DNA from: Mauremys mutica
Taxonomy: Eukaryota > Chordata > Testudines > Geoemydidae
DNA length: 64,000 nucleotides
Direction of reading: 5' to 3'
Assembly: GCF_020497125.1 (NCBI RefSeq)
Contig: NC_059072.1
Span: 306,112,781-306,176,780, forward strand
The position numbers and the translations under genes are program-made. The notes under the pieces were generated by a model that saw only the letters and a list, made by a program, of their open reading frames with translations, made no database searches and was not told the origin of the DNA. Each line of letters opens with the position of its first letter. The stretch's first letter is position 1. Shown piece by piece: positions 48,050 through 59,608 of the stretch.

Positions 48050-48686
48050 CAGGGCCGCCCAGAGGGGGGGGCAAAGGGGGCAATTTGCCCCGGGCCCCGG
48101 GCTCCGCAGGGGCCCCCAAGAGAACAGCGGAGGCTTCCGCCTCTGCCCCTCTCCTGGAGCCTTAGCGCATCAAGCGCCGTGTTTCCGCCGGGGCCTCTGA
48201 GCCCCGCCCCGCTCAGAGCTGCGTGGGGAGGGGGCGGGGCTGGAAGCTCCGGGCTGAGCCCCGCCCCCTCACCACGCGGCTCTGAGCGGGACGGAGCTCA
48301 GGCCCCGCTGGCCACACGCTGAGGCTGTTCCGGCGAGGCGCTGAGACTCCGGGTGAGGAGGGAGCCGGGGGTAAGAGGCTGGGGCCGGGGCGGGGGGGAA
48401 GCGGGACCCGCCGCCGAAGCGCAGCCCGGTCTTCGGCGCCGGGGGGCCTCTTCCGTTCCGGGACCCGCCGCCGAAGTGCCCCAAAGACCCGCGGTGGGGG
48501 CCCCCCTCCGCCGAATTACTGCCGAAGACCAGGCTGCGCTTTGGCGGCAGGACCCGCTTCGGCGGTAATTCGGCGGAGGGGGGCTCCCGCCGCGGGTCTT
48601 CGGGGCACTTCGGCGGCGGGTCCCGGAACGGAAGGGCCCCCCGCCGCCGAAGACCCCGGGCCCCCAGAATCCTCTGGGTGGCCCTG
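48050..48686. mobile_element. Very GC-rich hAT-type element with a long internal hairpin
   Basis: A perfect 8-bp duplication GTCAAAGA flanks it (48042-48049, 48687-48694). Ends CAGGGCCGCCCAGAGG and CCTCTGGGTGGCCCTG are inverted. Inside, arms 48449-48527 and 48557-48634 are near-perfect inverted copies (CTTCCGTTCCGGG...CCCGGAACGGAAG). CpG-dense; long chance open frames on both strands are not genes. Confidence 0.88.
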
Positions 48687-49939
48687 GTCAAAGATAGCCT
48701 TCTCCCAGCAAAGTTGTTATGCATGAGGTAATGCCAGATTCCCACTCTGTCCTTCAGGGGAATATACCACCAGCTTGGGGAACTTGGCAGGACTGGCCTA
48801 TGCCTCCTTGGATGTCGTCTTCTCCTTCCCCTTACCAGTCTAGAATGTTGAATTCTCCGGTGCCAGAGCATCTTCCAACACAATCTGTGGATATGAGTTA
48901 CAGAATGCCTCCTCTCCCCACCCCAATTATAACAGGACATATTCTTAGAAGAGGATTACCAGGAGGGACCTCCACAGAATGACTTTCAACAATATGTCAC
49001 AGCGATACAGGTGGCTCATCTTCTGATGACATCAGGGTAGCAACAGCATCTTCTCCCTCTGAGGATGCAGTTCAGTTTCATGAATCGGTTGATTGGATGG
49101 CATAAACTTAAAAATTGTCATCAGTAGCTTTGGAGAAGAACTTGCATCCATCTTTTTTCATATTCTGGGGTCTACTGCCAATGCTAAATTCTCCTTGCCT
49201 GTATTAGAATGGCTGTGGCAACTGCAAAATTCTTTGATCCAAATCATCTTTGTGTCATCCAGTCTCTAAAAAGGCAGACAAATTGTCTCCCACAGGATGG
49301 GTTTTATTATTTTTATGTGTACCCTCAGCCAAACGCATTATAGCGGCAACACAGCAAAAGTCTGGACCAGCTTTTCAACTTTCCACCCCCATAGATAAAG
49401 AAGGAGAAAAAATGGATTCTCTGGGCAGAAAATCATTTTCTTCCTTCTCCTTAAACATGTGCATAGCTAGCTACTAAACAGTTATGGATAGATAATCAGT
49501 TTGCTATGGGAGACGATGTCTGTCTTTACTAACATTTTATCAGAAGAGCAAAAGAAATTAATATCAGACCTTGATAAAGAGGGCCAAAACATGGCCAAGC
49601 ACGCTCTTAAGCATCATCAGATGTTCCTGCTACTGCCTCAAGATTATTGGCATCTGCAATAGCTCTGCAAAGACATATTTGGTTATGTTTATCTTCTCTC
49701 CCATTGAATACCGGATTTAAAATAGAAGACGTACACTTTGAAGGGGATGATTTACTTAATGCAAAAATGGAGAAGAGACTGGGAAAACTGAAAGATGTGA
49801 TCCACAGCAAGATCTTTAAGGAGGCAGAATTCCTATAGGAGGAGGATGTAAACACCTGTGTTCAGGAATCAGAGCCAATATCCCATCTTCATCTTTCTCT
49901 TATTATAATCAGAGAAGATAACCTTACATCACATGAAGG

Positions 49940-52755
49940 CAGACTATTTTAAATATAAAAAAAATTGTAAGAACTTATATAGAAATGCAAGAAGTCTAAA
50001 TACTGATATCTGAAGTTGAGTGCCTGGTATTAAATGAGGATATTGATATAATAGGCATCACAGAAATCTGGTGCTATGTTGATAATCCATGAGACATAGT
50101 AATACCAGGGTACAAAATATGTAGGAATGACAGAGTAGGTCGCACTGGTGTGGGAGTGGCACTATACGTGAAAGAGAGCCTAGTCAAATATAAATAAAAT
50201 CTTAAATGAATCAAACAGTATCATAGAATCTCCATGGGTAGAAATTCCATGTTTCATTAATAAGAATACAGCAGTAGGATTATGCTACCGACCACCTGAC
50301 TAGGATGGTGATAGCAATTGTGAAATTCTCAGGGAGAAGTGAAATGTTCCCAGTCAACATGAGGATAGTTGAAATAACATAAGAACGACCATACTGGGTC
50401 AGACCAAAGGTCCATTTAGCCTAGTATCCTGTCTTCCATCAGTGGCCAATGCCAGGTGCCCCAGAGGGAATGAACAGAACAAGTAATCATCAAGTGATCC
50501 ATCCCCTGTGCCCATTCCCAGCTTCTGGCAAACAGAGGCTAGGGACACCATCCCTGCCCATCCTGGCTAATGGCCATTGATGGACCTATCTTCCATGAAT
50601 TTATCTAGTTTTTTTGAACCCTGTTTATTATCTTGGCCTTCACAATGTCTTCTGGCATGGAGTTCCACAGATTGACTGTTCATTGTGTGAAGAAATACTT
50701 CCTTTTGTTTGTTTTAAATTTGTTGCCTATTAATTTCATTTGGTAACCCCTATTTCTTGTGTTATGAGAAGGAGTAAATAACACTTCGTTATTTTCTTTT
50801 CCCACACCAGTCATGATTTTATAGACCTCAGTCATATCCCCCTTAGTCATCTGTTTTCCAAGCTGAAAAGTCCCAATCGTATTAATCTCTCCTCATACGG
50901 ATGCTGTTCCATACCTCTAATAATTTGTTTCCCTTTTCTAAACCTTTTCCAATTCCAATATATCTTTTTTGAGATGGGTCGACCATATCTGCATGCAGTA
51001 TTCAAGTTGTGGGCGTACCATGGATTTATAGAGAGGCATTCTGATATTTTCTGTCTTATCTATCCCTTTCTTAATGATTCCCAACATTCTGTTTGCTTTT
51101 TTGACTGCTGCTGCACATTGAGTGGATGTTTTCAGAGACTGTCCATGATGACTCCCAAGATCTTTTTTGAGCCAATTTAGACCCCATCATTTTGTATGCA
51201 TAGTTGGGATTATGTTTTCCAATGTGCATTAGTTGGCATTTATCAACACTGAATTTCATCTCCCATTTTATTACCCAGTCACCCAGTTTTGTGAGATTCT
51301 TTTGTAGCTCTTCTCAGTCTGCTTTGGATTTAACCATCTTGAGTAGTTTTGTATCATCTGCAAATTTTGCCACCACACTGTTTACCCCTGTTTCCAGATG
51401 ATTTACGAATATACTGAATAGGACTGGTCCCAGAACAGACCCCTGGGGGACACCACTATTTACCTCTCTCTCTTCTGGCCATTTATTCCTATCCTTGGTT
51501 TTGTATATTCTAACAATAATCTCAAATTATTATTGTGTTTTCTGTGTTTGTAGCCAGGACTGGATGCAGTGATGAAATTTTTAGACACCACTAATGACTG
51601 CTTCATGAATCAGATAGCCCTGGAACCCTCAAGGAGAGAGGCAATTCTTGACTTAGTCCTTAGTGGCACACAGGATCTGGTCCAAGAGGTGAATATAGCT
51701 GAACCTCTTGGTAATAGTGATCATAATGTAAATACCAAAGAAACCCAATACAGTAGTATTTAACTTCAAAAAGGTGAATTACACAAAAATGAGGAGGCTA
51801 GTTAAATGGAAATTAAAAGGAACAGTGAAATGCCTACAAGCTACATGGAAACTATTTAAAAACACCATACTAGAGGACCTAACTAAATGTATATCCCTAA
51901 TAATTAATAAAAAAACAGCAAGAGGACCAAAAAAATGCCACTATGGCTAACTAGAGTGAAAGAGGTGGTTAGAGACAAAAAGACATCTTTTTAAAACTGG
52001 ATCTCAAATCCTAGTGAGGAAAATAAAAAGGAGCATAAACTATGGCAAATCAAGTGTAAGTATCATTAGGCAGGCCTTTATATAAATCTATGGTACACCC
52101 CCACCTTGAATATTGTGTGCCATTCTGGTTGCTCCCTCTCAAAAAAGGTATATTAGCATTGAAAAAGGTACAGAGAAGGGCAACAAAAATGCTTAAGGGT
52201 ATGGAACAGCTTCCTTATGGGGAGAAATTAAAAATACTGGGTCTTTTCAGCTTAGAAAAGAGATGAATAAGTGGGGAATATAATAGAGGTCTATAAAATG
52301 ATGAATAGGGTGGAGAAAGTGAATAAGGAAATGTTGTTTACTTCTTCATATAACACAATAACCAAGGGTCACCCATTAAAATGAATAGGCAGCACGTTTA
52401 AAACAACCAAAAGAAAGTACTACTTCACACAACACATAGTCAACATGTGGAACTTGTTGCCAGGGGCTGTTGTGAAGGCTAAAACTATAACTGGGCTCAA
52501 AAAAGAATGAGGTAAGTTCATGGAAGATAGGTCCATCAGTGGTTATTAGCCAAGATGGTCATGGACGCAAGGCCATGCTGTGGGTGTCCCAAAACCTCTG
52601 ATTGCTTGAAGCTGGGACTGGATAACAGGGAACGGATCTCTTAGTAATTGCCATGTTCTGTTAATTCCTTCTGAAGCATCTGGCATTGGTCACTGGTGGA
52701 AGACAGGATACTGAGCTAGATGGACCATTGATCTCACCCTGTATGGCTGTTCTTA
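49940..52755 (+). mobile_element. CR1 LINE, sense, split by an antisense CR1
   Basis: The 5' piece (to about 50375) encodes decayed endonuclease sequence (DIDIIGITEIW, RTGVGVALYVKES). After the antisense insertion it resumes (about 51550) with more endonuclease (FLDTTNDCFMNQIALEPSRR at 51575-51640) and runs to a CR1 3' end at about 52755 ('gagctagatggaccattgat'). The RT region between is largely deleted. Inserted in DIRS C. Confidence 0.78.
50378..51545 (-). mobile_element. CR1 LINE 3' part, antisense, nested
   Basis: Read on the - strand it runs from RT sequence (MKFSVDKCQLMHIGKHN, 51259-51210) through the C-terminal region to the CR1 3' end, seen on the + strand as 'cataagaacgaccatactgg' then 'gtcagaccaaaggtccattt'. 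It sits inside the sense CR1. Confidence 0.85.
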
Positions 52756-53187
52756 ACAGTATTCTAAACAGCAAATATCTTTGCAGACACAAGACAGGTC
52801 AAAGAATTCCTCAGTCACATCTTCCTAACTGAATGTCAGGCTACAGGTTTGACATGTTAGTCAACAGCTTCAAACCAATCTTGGAAGATCCCATCTGTGG
52901 TTTTGGAGACTGTCCAAGTTTTACAGTGCATGGAAACTAATAGGGTATTACAGATGGGTTTTAGATACAGTAAAGAGAGGCTATATATCGAAGTCAAAGC
53001 CCTTCCTCCATGCAACTCCCATATCCCCTTCCCTTTTCAGGAGGTGCTTTAACAAAGGGAGTACAGGCTCATCTGAGTGCTATAGAACAAGTACCTCTGA
53101 ACTCCAGAAACAAAGGGTTGTACTCCTGTTTCTTTCTAATCCCCAATGGTTTCAGAGCTCTAAACAGATGAATCAGGCAACTTCAGA

Positions 53188-53400
53188 ATGCTGTCTCTGG
53201 TGTTAATCAATTTATCTCTGTCTACTCTAGATAAGTTTGCTGCTCTTGACCTCAAAGGGGCATATTTCCATATCTCTATAAGGATATCCCACTGCAAATA
53301 TCTACCTTTTGGCCTTGATTCAGACCACTTCAATACAGAGTCTTGCCTTTTGGCCTCTCCGCTGCATCCTGAGTTTTTACCAAATGTCTGGCTCCAGTAG
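53188..53400 (+). pseudogene. DIRS reverse transcriptase fragment (element C)
   Basis: Contains LDKFAALDLKGAYFHISIRI and CKYLPFGL. This is the DIRS RT motif A block (the catalytic Asp in ALDLK.AYFHI); the gene is broken by frameshifts and by the insertion at 53606. Confidence 0.75.
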
Positions 53401-53605
53401 CATCTCATCTGAGGAAGCAAGGGTTTTTATCTTCTCTTACTTAGACAACTGACTACTGAAGGGCCCGTCCAAAGAAGAATTAGAAGACGCCATTGAGGTG
53501 ACTTGCTCTCATTTCAAAATCTTGTGTCTTTATAAACCAGGAGAAGTCCCTTTTTCAGTCAATCTTCAACTCTGTGAAAGAAAAGCTTTTTTTCTTGAGA
53601 GGTTT

Positions 53606-54397
53606 AAACGGGTCGGGACTCACCCCTGCGGCGCCTCCTGCTGGTGACTCTGGGAATTAGCTCTTTCCAGTGGAGCGCCCCCTCTTGGTGGTGTCCCGTC
53701 CATCGTTCTGTCCTCTGTTGTTGTCTTTGGACCCGTGTTGCTGCGTGCTCGGCGGCGTCCTCTTTGAGGCCACTGCCCTCCGGCAGTGCCCCTTAGTCCA
53801 TCTACGCCCCCTTCCGGGGGTCGGTGATCAGCAGTCCCACACCCCAGTCACTATGTCCAACCGCCCTCTGAGTCCAATCCCTCTTGTCAGGGATCTGGCG
53901 TAGCAATATGGCCACTCCCTATGGCTAATGGCTGGGTGCACTGCAAGGAGTGAAGTGGGGGACCCAGGCCCGCCCTCTACTCTGGGTCCCAGCCCAGGGA
54001 CCCTCTGGCGTCAGCCTCGCTGTCCTTCTCTCCCCTTCCGCTGTCTGTTTCCCTGGGCCGCTTCCCCTACAGCCCCTTGCACCCGCTAGACCCTTCCCTT
54101 CAGGGCCTGCAGCCTGGCAGGCTACGGGTTCAAGCTCCCTAGCCTCCCCGAGCCTGGCCAGCACTGTGCTGTCCATGGTGCTAGTCTCCTCCCTTGGAGA
54201 CTGACCTTCCCCTGTCAAAGGCCTGGGACAGACTGCCTGCTCCTGCTCTGGGCAGGCTTTATATACCTCTGAGCCTGGCCCTGATTGGCTCACAATAAGC
54301 CCCTCTCTGATTGGCTTACAATAAGCCCTGTCTGTGCAGGTGCCCTGGCCTGCTGCAGCCCATTCTCACAGGGAGTGGGGCAGTCCGCCCCACTACA
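53606..54397 (-). mobile_element. LTR-like insertion (solo LTR, reverse orientation)
   Basis: An 8-bp direct repeat AGAGGTTT flanks it (53598-53605, 54398-54405). On the - strand it begins TGTAGTGGGGCGG and has a TATA-like GTATATAAAG (about 54257-54266), as in a promoter-bearing LTR. A paired CA end is not clear at the other side, so the exact class is uncertain. Its start resembles the element at 61543-63264. It interrupts DIRS C. Confidence 0.65.
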
Positions 54398-55608
54398 AGA
54401 GGTTTTTGAAAATAACCATTTTCATACAGGTGCTGGGGCTACAGCCCATTCAGATGTATTTTCTGATGTTATTGGGCCTCATGGCCTCTACAAAATATGT
54501 AATTCTATGTACCAGGCTCAGAATGAGGCAGCAGCAAAAGTGGCTTAAAATAGAGTACTGAATGATATTCAGCTTTCTGTAATGTGGTGGTTACATCCAC
54601 AGAACATTCTCGGAGAATTGAGGGTGATCCATCTGGCTCTCAAGGTATTTCTTTCGCACATAAGTAATACTGTTAATCGGTGGTCTTGGCAAGCCCTGGC
54701 ACAAATTAAGTACTGGATCTTGATCCAGATCTGAAGTTCATTTTGACAGAGAGTACTTCAGTCATTATTCAGTTAAGACTCTGCTTTCTCCTGTCTTTAT
54801 TGATGTACTGCTTGTCAAACTATCCCAAGAGTAGAAATATGCAGAGGATACTGAAAGAACAAATGAAGGTTGGTTACTTGTAACCGGAGTTCTCTGAGAT
54901 GCACTCTGCATATTCACACACCCTGCCTCTCTTTTCTGCTCCTTCTGAGTCCTAATTCTGTATTTACTTGGTAATGCACTTTAGAAGTTGGAAGGAACTG
55001 AGGTGACCATGCCATGCCCCTTGAGTCTGCATGAGTGTTGCCGGTGGGAGGAGACAGGGAGGGGTGAGCCACTCCCTAAGAGGCACCACAACTAAAAGGT
55101 ACCACTGTCTTGCTACACCCAGTGAGTGCATTCCAAGAGTGTGAATATGCAAAGTCCATCTTGAAGAACTCCGGTTACAAATAAGTAACCTTCTTTGTGG
55201 AGCTTTGGGGAAGTGTAGTCTTCACTTGTGGCCTAACTCTGGATGTTACAGGAGACTAATGCTTACTCATCGTTTGCAAAATAATTTGGAAGCTGTGGAT
55301 GAGAAGTACTTATGTATGGAATTTAACACTACTAAGTAGCTTTAAACACATGATGTCCATAAGACTTATACAGACAGTCTCATTAGTTTTCTGTTCATGT
55401 GATTTTGTATGATGAATTTCCCCTTTCTTGGCATATAAATCATAAGTGTGCTTCCTGTTCTACTGTATAGCATATGTAGACTCTCTTCTTAAAACCACAT
55501 CGCCCTCTTTTGTGGCTTAAATGTAAAGGTCAGAAGTATTCTTTGCTTTTTAGTTACAACTTGTTCATGTGTTTTAAATCCTGTGGTAATGCTGACTGTC
55601 TTTTACAG

Positions 55609-55757
55609 AATCTCATGTGAGTGCAATGTCTATTAATGGCTCAACTCGAGCTCCAAGGCGAGGTCAGAACAGGAGTACACGTACATCAAAACAAACTGAC
55701 ACAGATTCAAAAGTTATTGAAGTCCTTTGTAAAGAATATGGTTGTAACTTAGATGAG
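55609..55757 (+). CDS. RB1-type gene, coding exon 8
   Basis: Acceptor CTGTCTTTTACAG, donor GAG|GTAAGA. Encodes (K)[19 protein letters not shown] then [20 protein letters not shown] and [10 protein letters not shown], ending in phase 0. PRRGQNRS and IEVLCKE..CN.DE are RB1 signatures. It is 149 nt against human 143: two extra residues precede INGS. The CDK sites of human RB1 in this segment (Ser249-Pro, Thr252-Pro) read Ser-Thr and Ala-Pro here. The donor is the last one found in the window. Confidence 0.94.
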
Positions 55758-56057
55758 GTAAGATTTGTGCTTTTTGAAAAATTCACTATATTGGATCTTG
55801 GTGTAACGTCCATCAAGCAAGGCGATATCCAAACATATGATTAAACCCTGATATTATTTGTTGAGGCAGTAGTAAACAATTAAAAAAAATTTTTTTTTAC
55901 CTGATCATCAGTCTGCTTAAATCCAGTGGTTGGTAGTGTTATCCCTTTCTCAATATTTCATCGTCTGTTTAAACATATCTCACTTTTGCTATTAGAGTGC
56001 ATGCAGTTGCCTTTTGATATGGGAGACTAAACTGTGAAATAAAGCATCTAACTTAGG

Positions 56058-59000
56058 TTTTTCTTCGAGTATTCGACATGTGGATTCTACTCATGGTGTG
56101 CCCCAGTGCAGCCGCTTGCAATGTTTTCATTAGTAGTTTTCAGTAAGGGTTGTGTTCTCCTTCCCTAGGGTATAACAAGCTCAACAACCCCAACTGCCAT
56201 TCAATTTCTTCAGACCACCCTAAGCCTAGCAAATGGAACAACATTGATGTCCTATTTATAGTTACTTGTTAGGATAGTTTAATACTGAGTTATTGTGGCT
56301 TTAGTGTTTACTAGTGTGTGTTGCCTATAATTAAAAAAAATATAATTTTTTTTTGTTCCCAGTCAATTAATAGGTGTTTAGTCACATGAACAGTTGAACC
56401 CCCAGGCTTCTAAATTATGTGGGGGTGGGGGATGGGCTATTTCCCCAACAGATGCTCATGACAGGTATCTTTACTGCCCAGGAGAAGAGCATGTGTTAAG
56501 TATGTGATCTTCAAATTTATTGAGAAGCTTATGCCCAAATAAATATATTAGTCTTTAAGGTGCCACCGGACTCCTCGTTGTTTTTGTGGATACAGACTAA
56601 TGCGGCTACCCCTCAGAGATGACACATTTTCCTTCATCTGGTGATGGGCATGTATGAGGAAAATCTCAGGAACAGGTGACCTTAGAAGTGAAGAAGATCC
56701 TTTTTTCATCCCTAGGTTTGAAAATCAATTTAAAAAAATAGAATCTGGTTCAGGTCTAGCTGATGGAATTTGTAGGGGCTCCACTAGGTTCAATAGCAAC
56801 AAGTGCATTTCTTCCACAGATTTCAGACCATAAGGCACTTTATCCTCTACTTTCACAATCACACTCAGGCATCAGTGAAGATATTTCTCAAACTTCTAGA
56901 CCGTATGGTGTCATGTAGCTTTGACTACTTTGCCCATCTGTGATTGACCTTTTCAAGCTTGGATCAAGTCAATATACAAACCAAAAATGCACAACATTAT
57001 TTGGACTCCTCACTTTCAGTGACCAGTTTTAAACTCTTTGAAGTGATGGGACAACAAAAGAAAATGTACATGTGGGAATACCATGTGCTGTTCCAATACC
57101 ATCCACAATTCTGGTGTATCCGAGAAGCACTGGGGAGCACATATAGGTCTGGTGCCAACTCAATATCTGGCCTCATGGGGAGTAGTACATACACATAAAT
57201 GTTTGTCTAGCTAGCAAGGCATTTCTACCAGTGATCAAAAATTCTTTCATCCAAATTCTCATTAACAACTGCACAACAGCCACTACATAAACAGAAAGGT
57301 GCCAGATCAGATCTATGTTAAGAAGTCACAGATCTGCAAGAATGGTGTATCCAGAATTGTATCAGTTTGATAAGTCTCCTCCTTGGAGGGGAGAACAGTG
57401 ACTTGGCTTAGACTCACTAAGCAGAAAAGTGACTGTCTCATGAGTGGAGTTAAATTATTCATTATTTGCCAAATCTTCTAAAGGTGAGAGGGTTTCTCCA
57501 GATAGACCTGTTGCTTCAAAGCATCTGTTTTGTTCTCAAGCAGGAGAGAGTCCGGGAGCTGTAGTGGAAGCTTTCATGATTTGCCGGTCATTCTATTTGA
57601 TGTATGCCTTTCCTCCGTTTTCTCTAACTGCAGGGGTGTTAAGGAAGATAAGGCAAGGAAACTTGAGCTTATACTGATAGCTCCCACTTGTTCTAGCCAG
57701 TTCTGTTTTTTTGTAACTCCTGATTTTGACCGATGGTCAGTTTATCATGCTTCTGTTTCAGTACAACATGATATTGCAGAACCACGGCTTAGTTTTTCAC
57801 CCAAATCCAGCATTACTACATCTCATGGCTTTGGTGGTTTCTGGATGTCTTCATTAGGTAGAGAATATTCTTCAGAAGTACAGAATAGCTTGCTTCAGAG
57901 CAGGAAATAGTCTGCAAGAATTGCATATACTTCAAAATGGAAGCATATCTCCTTATGGGTATTATTGAAGGGTCACATTACTTCTCAGTGTTCTAGTCCA
58001 AAAATCTTAGGTTATATATTATATTTAAAACATTCCAGTTTGGTTCTTCAATTAAGGTAGATTTGGCGGTGCTATCAACTTTTCATCTGCTTAGGGAAGA
58101 TTTTGGTTTTCTCTCATCAATGAGAAGATTTCTGAGAGGCCTGTTTTTGACCTTCTATAAAAAAAGATTGCTCCAACATGGGATTTAAATCTACTGTTTC
58201 CCCCCCTCTAATGGAACCCCCTTTTGAATACTTATCAATCTGTCCAATTCACTTTTAATCAATGAAGGTGGCATTATTAGCGGCAATTACCATAGCACAT
58301 GGGATAAATGAATTACAAGCATTAATGATTAACCTTCCTTACACAGTTTTTCATATGGACAGGATAACTATGAGATGTCATCCATCTTTTATTCAAAAAA
58401 TATTGTTGGACTGTCATATCAATTTCTTCTTTTATCAATTTTCTTTCCAAGACTTCGTTAGTCTCCAGCTGAAGCTAAATTACATACCTTGGCTGTGAAA
58501 AGATTCATTGGTCTACTCTCTGGATAGAACTAAATCTTCCTGTAAAACTTCAAGATTTTTTATTGCGTATGGTAATAAATCCCAGGGAATGGCTGCTTCA
58601 TCTCAAAGACTTCATCTCAAAATGGGTATCTGATTGTATTTGAAGTGCATATATTAAGTCCCCTTTCAAACATTTGAACTCATTCTACCGAGCAGAAGAG
58701 ACCTCAATAGCATGTCTAAGTCCGGTACCAATACTGGAGACTTGCAGAGCAGTTACCTGAACTTTAGCTCAGATGTTTACAAAACATTATTTATTAGTGA
58801 ATGCTTCTAGTACAGGTGCCCATTTTGGAAAGGTGGTTTTGTAATCTTTTCTCCCCTCCTCCCCAAATAACTCTTAGCTCCCACCTCCATTTGAGGTTAC
58901 TTCTAGCTGGTCATCAACATTGGGATCCACATGTGAAGTACAAAGGAGGAACATCACTTTTATCTAATAGTAACTGATTCTTCAAGATGGCTGCATGTGT

Positions 59001-59229
59001 GGATCCCAAGTCATCCCCCTCCCTTTCCTGGAGCTTGGAGTCTTGGATTCTGAGCGGTGAAGAAACTGGGTGGCAGTTGGGGTCATTGTTCATTTTATGC
59101 CCTTGGGAGAGGGAGTGCAAGGACTTGAAGAGTGAACATGACTCTTACAGGATGCTGATAGTGGAAACACCAAGCTACTCTGCTGGGGCACTCACACACT
59201 ATGAATAGGATGTATATGTGAAGACATCT
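56058..59229 (+). mobile_element. DIRS-type retrotransposon D (RT missing)
   Basis: Starts with TTTTTCTTCGAGTATTCGAC and shows gag remnants, then the RNase H end (YLMYAFPPFSLTAGVLRKIR near 57598-57660), recombinase pieces (TVFHMDRITMRCHPSF near 58345-58395) and a 3' end near 59000. I find no RT block, so there is an internal deletion. A turtle-type repeat is inserted at 56522-56619. The Harbinger element at 59233 sits at its right end. Sense to the host gene; intron 8. Confidence 0.68.
56522..56619 (+). repeat. Turtle-type interspersed repeat (copy 6)
   Basis: Contains 'attagtctttaaggtgccac', 'cggactcctcgttgtttttg' and 'acagactaatgcggctaccc', matching the 3' half of copies 1 and 2. Confidence 0.72.
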
Positions 59230-59608
59230 TAGGGTATGTCTACACTACAAGAGTAGTTCGATTTAACTTAGGTCGAATTTGTGGATTCTACCTCATGAAG
59301 TCGAATTTGTGTATCCACACTAAGGACACTAATTCGACTTTGTGAGTCCACACTAATGGGGCAAGCGTCGACATTGGAAGCGGTGCATTCTGGGCAGCTA
59401 TCCCACAGTTCCCGCAGTCCCCGCTTCCCATTGGAATGCTGGGTAGAGCCCCCAATGCCTGCTGGGGGAAAAATGTGTCGAGGGTGGTTTTGGGTAACTG
59501 TCGTCATTCAACCGTCACTCCCGCCCTCCCTCCCTGAAAGCGCCGGCGGGAAATCTGTTAGCGCACTTTTCTGGTCAGTGACAGCGCGGACGCCACAGCA
59601 CTGCGAGC

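Larger units (their letters stand above)
47945..55195 (+). mobile_element. DIRS-type retrotransposon C (internally deleted, heavily interrupted)
   Basis: Starts with a DIRS-like terminal repeat (TTCTTCTTCGAGCATTTTC), holds gag remnants (48700-49920), an RT fragment (53188-53400) and an RNase H piece (about 54405-54560), then the 3' terminal inverted pair (TTACTTGTAACCGGAGTTCT near 54875 and AGAACTCCGGTTACA near 55165). No recombinase is recognised, so the 3' coding part is deleted. Insertions: hAT at 48050, nested CR1s at about 49940-52755, LTR-like unit at 53606. Confidence 0.7.

Noticed and set aside
48269..48940. A 223-codon - strand open frame
   Set aside because: It lies in the GC-rich hAT element and runs out into DIRS DNA; repetitive Pro/Arg composition follows from the internal hairpin.
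1386..55757. Processed or decaying RB1 pseudogene
   Set aside because: It has introns, all sixteen coding-exon ends fit GT-AG or a start codon, no stop interrupts 281 codons, and conservation is concentrated in the structural core.
1386..55757. RBL1 (p107) or RBL2 (p130)
   Set aside because: The MPPK start, the [15 protein letters not shown] block, the [18 protein letters not shown] exon and PRRGQNRS are RB1-specific, as are the exon lengths.
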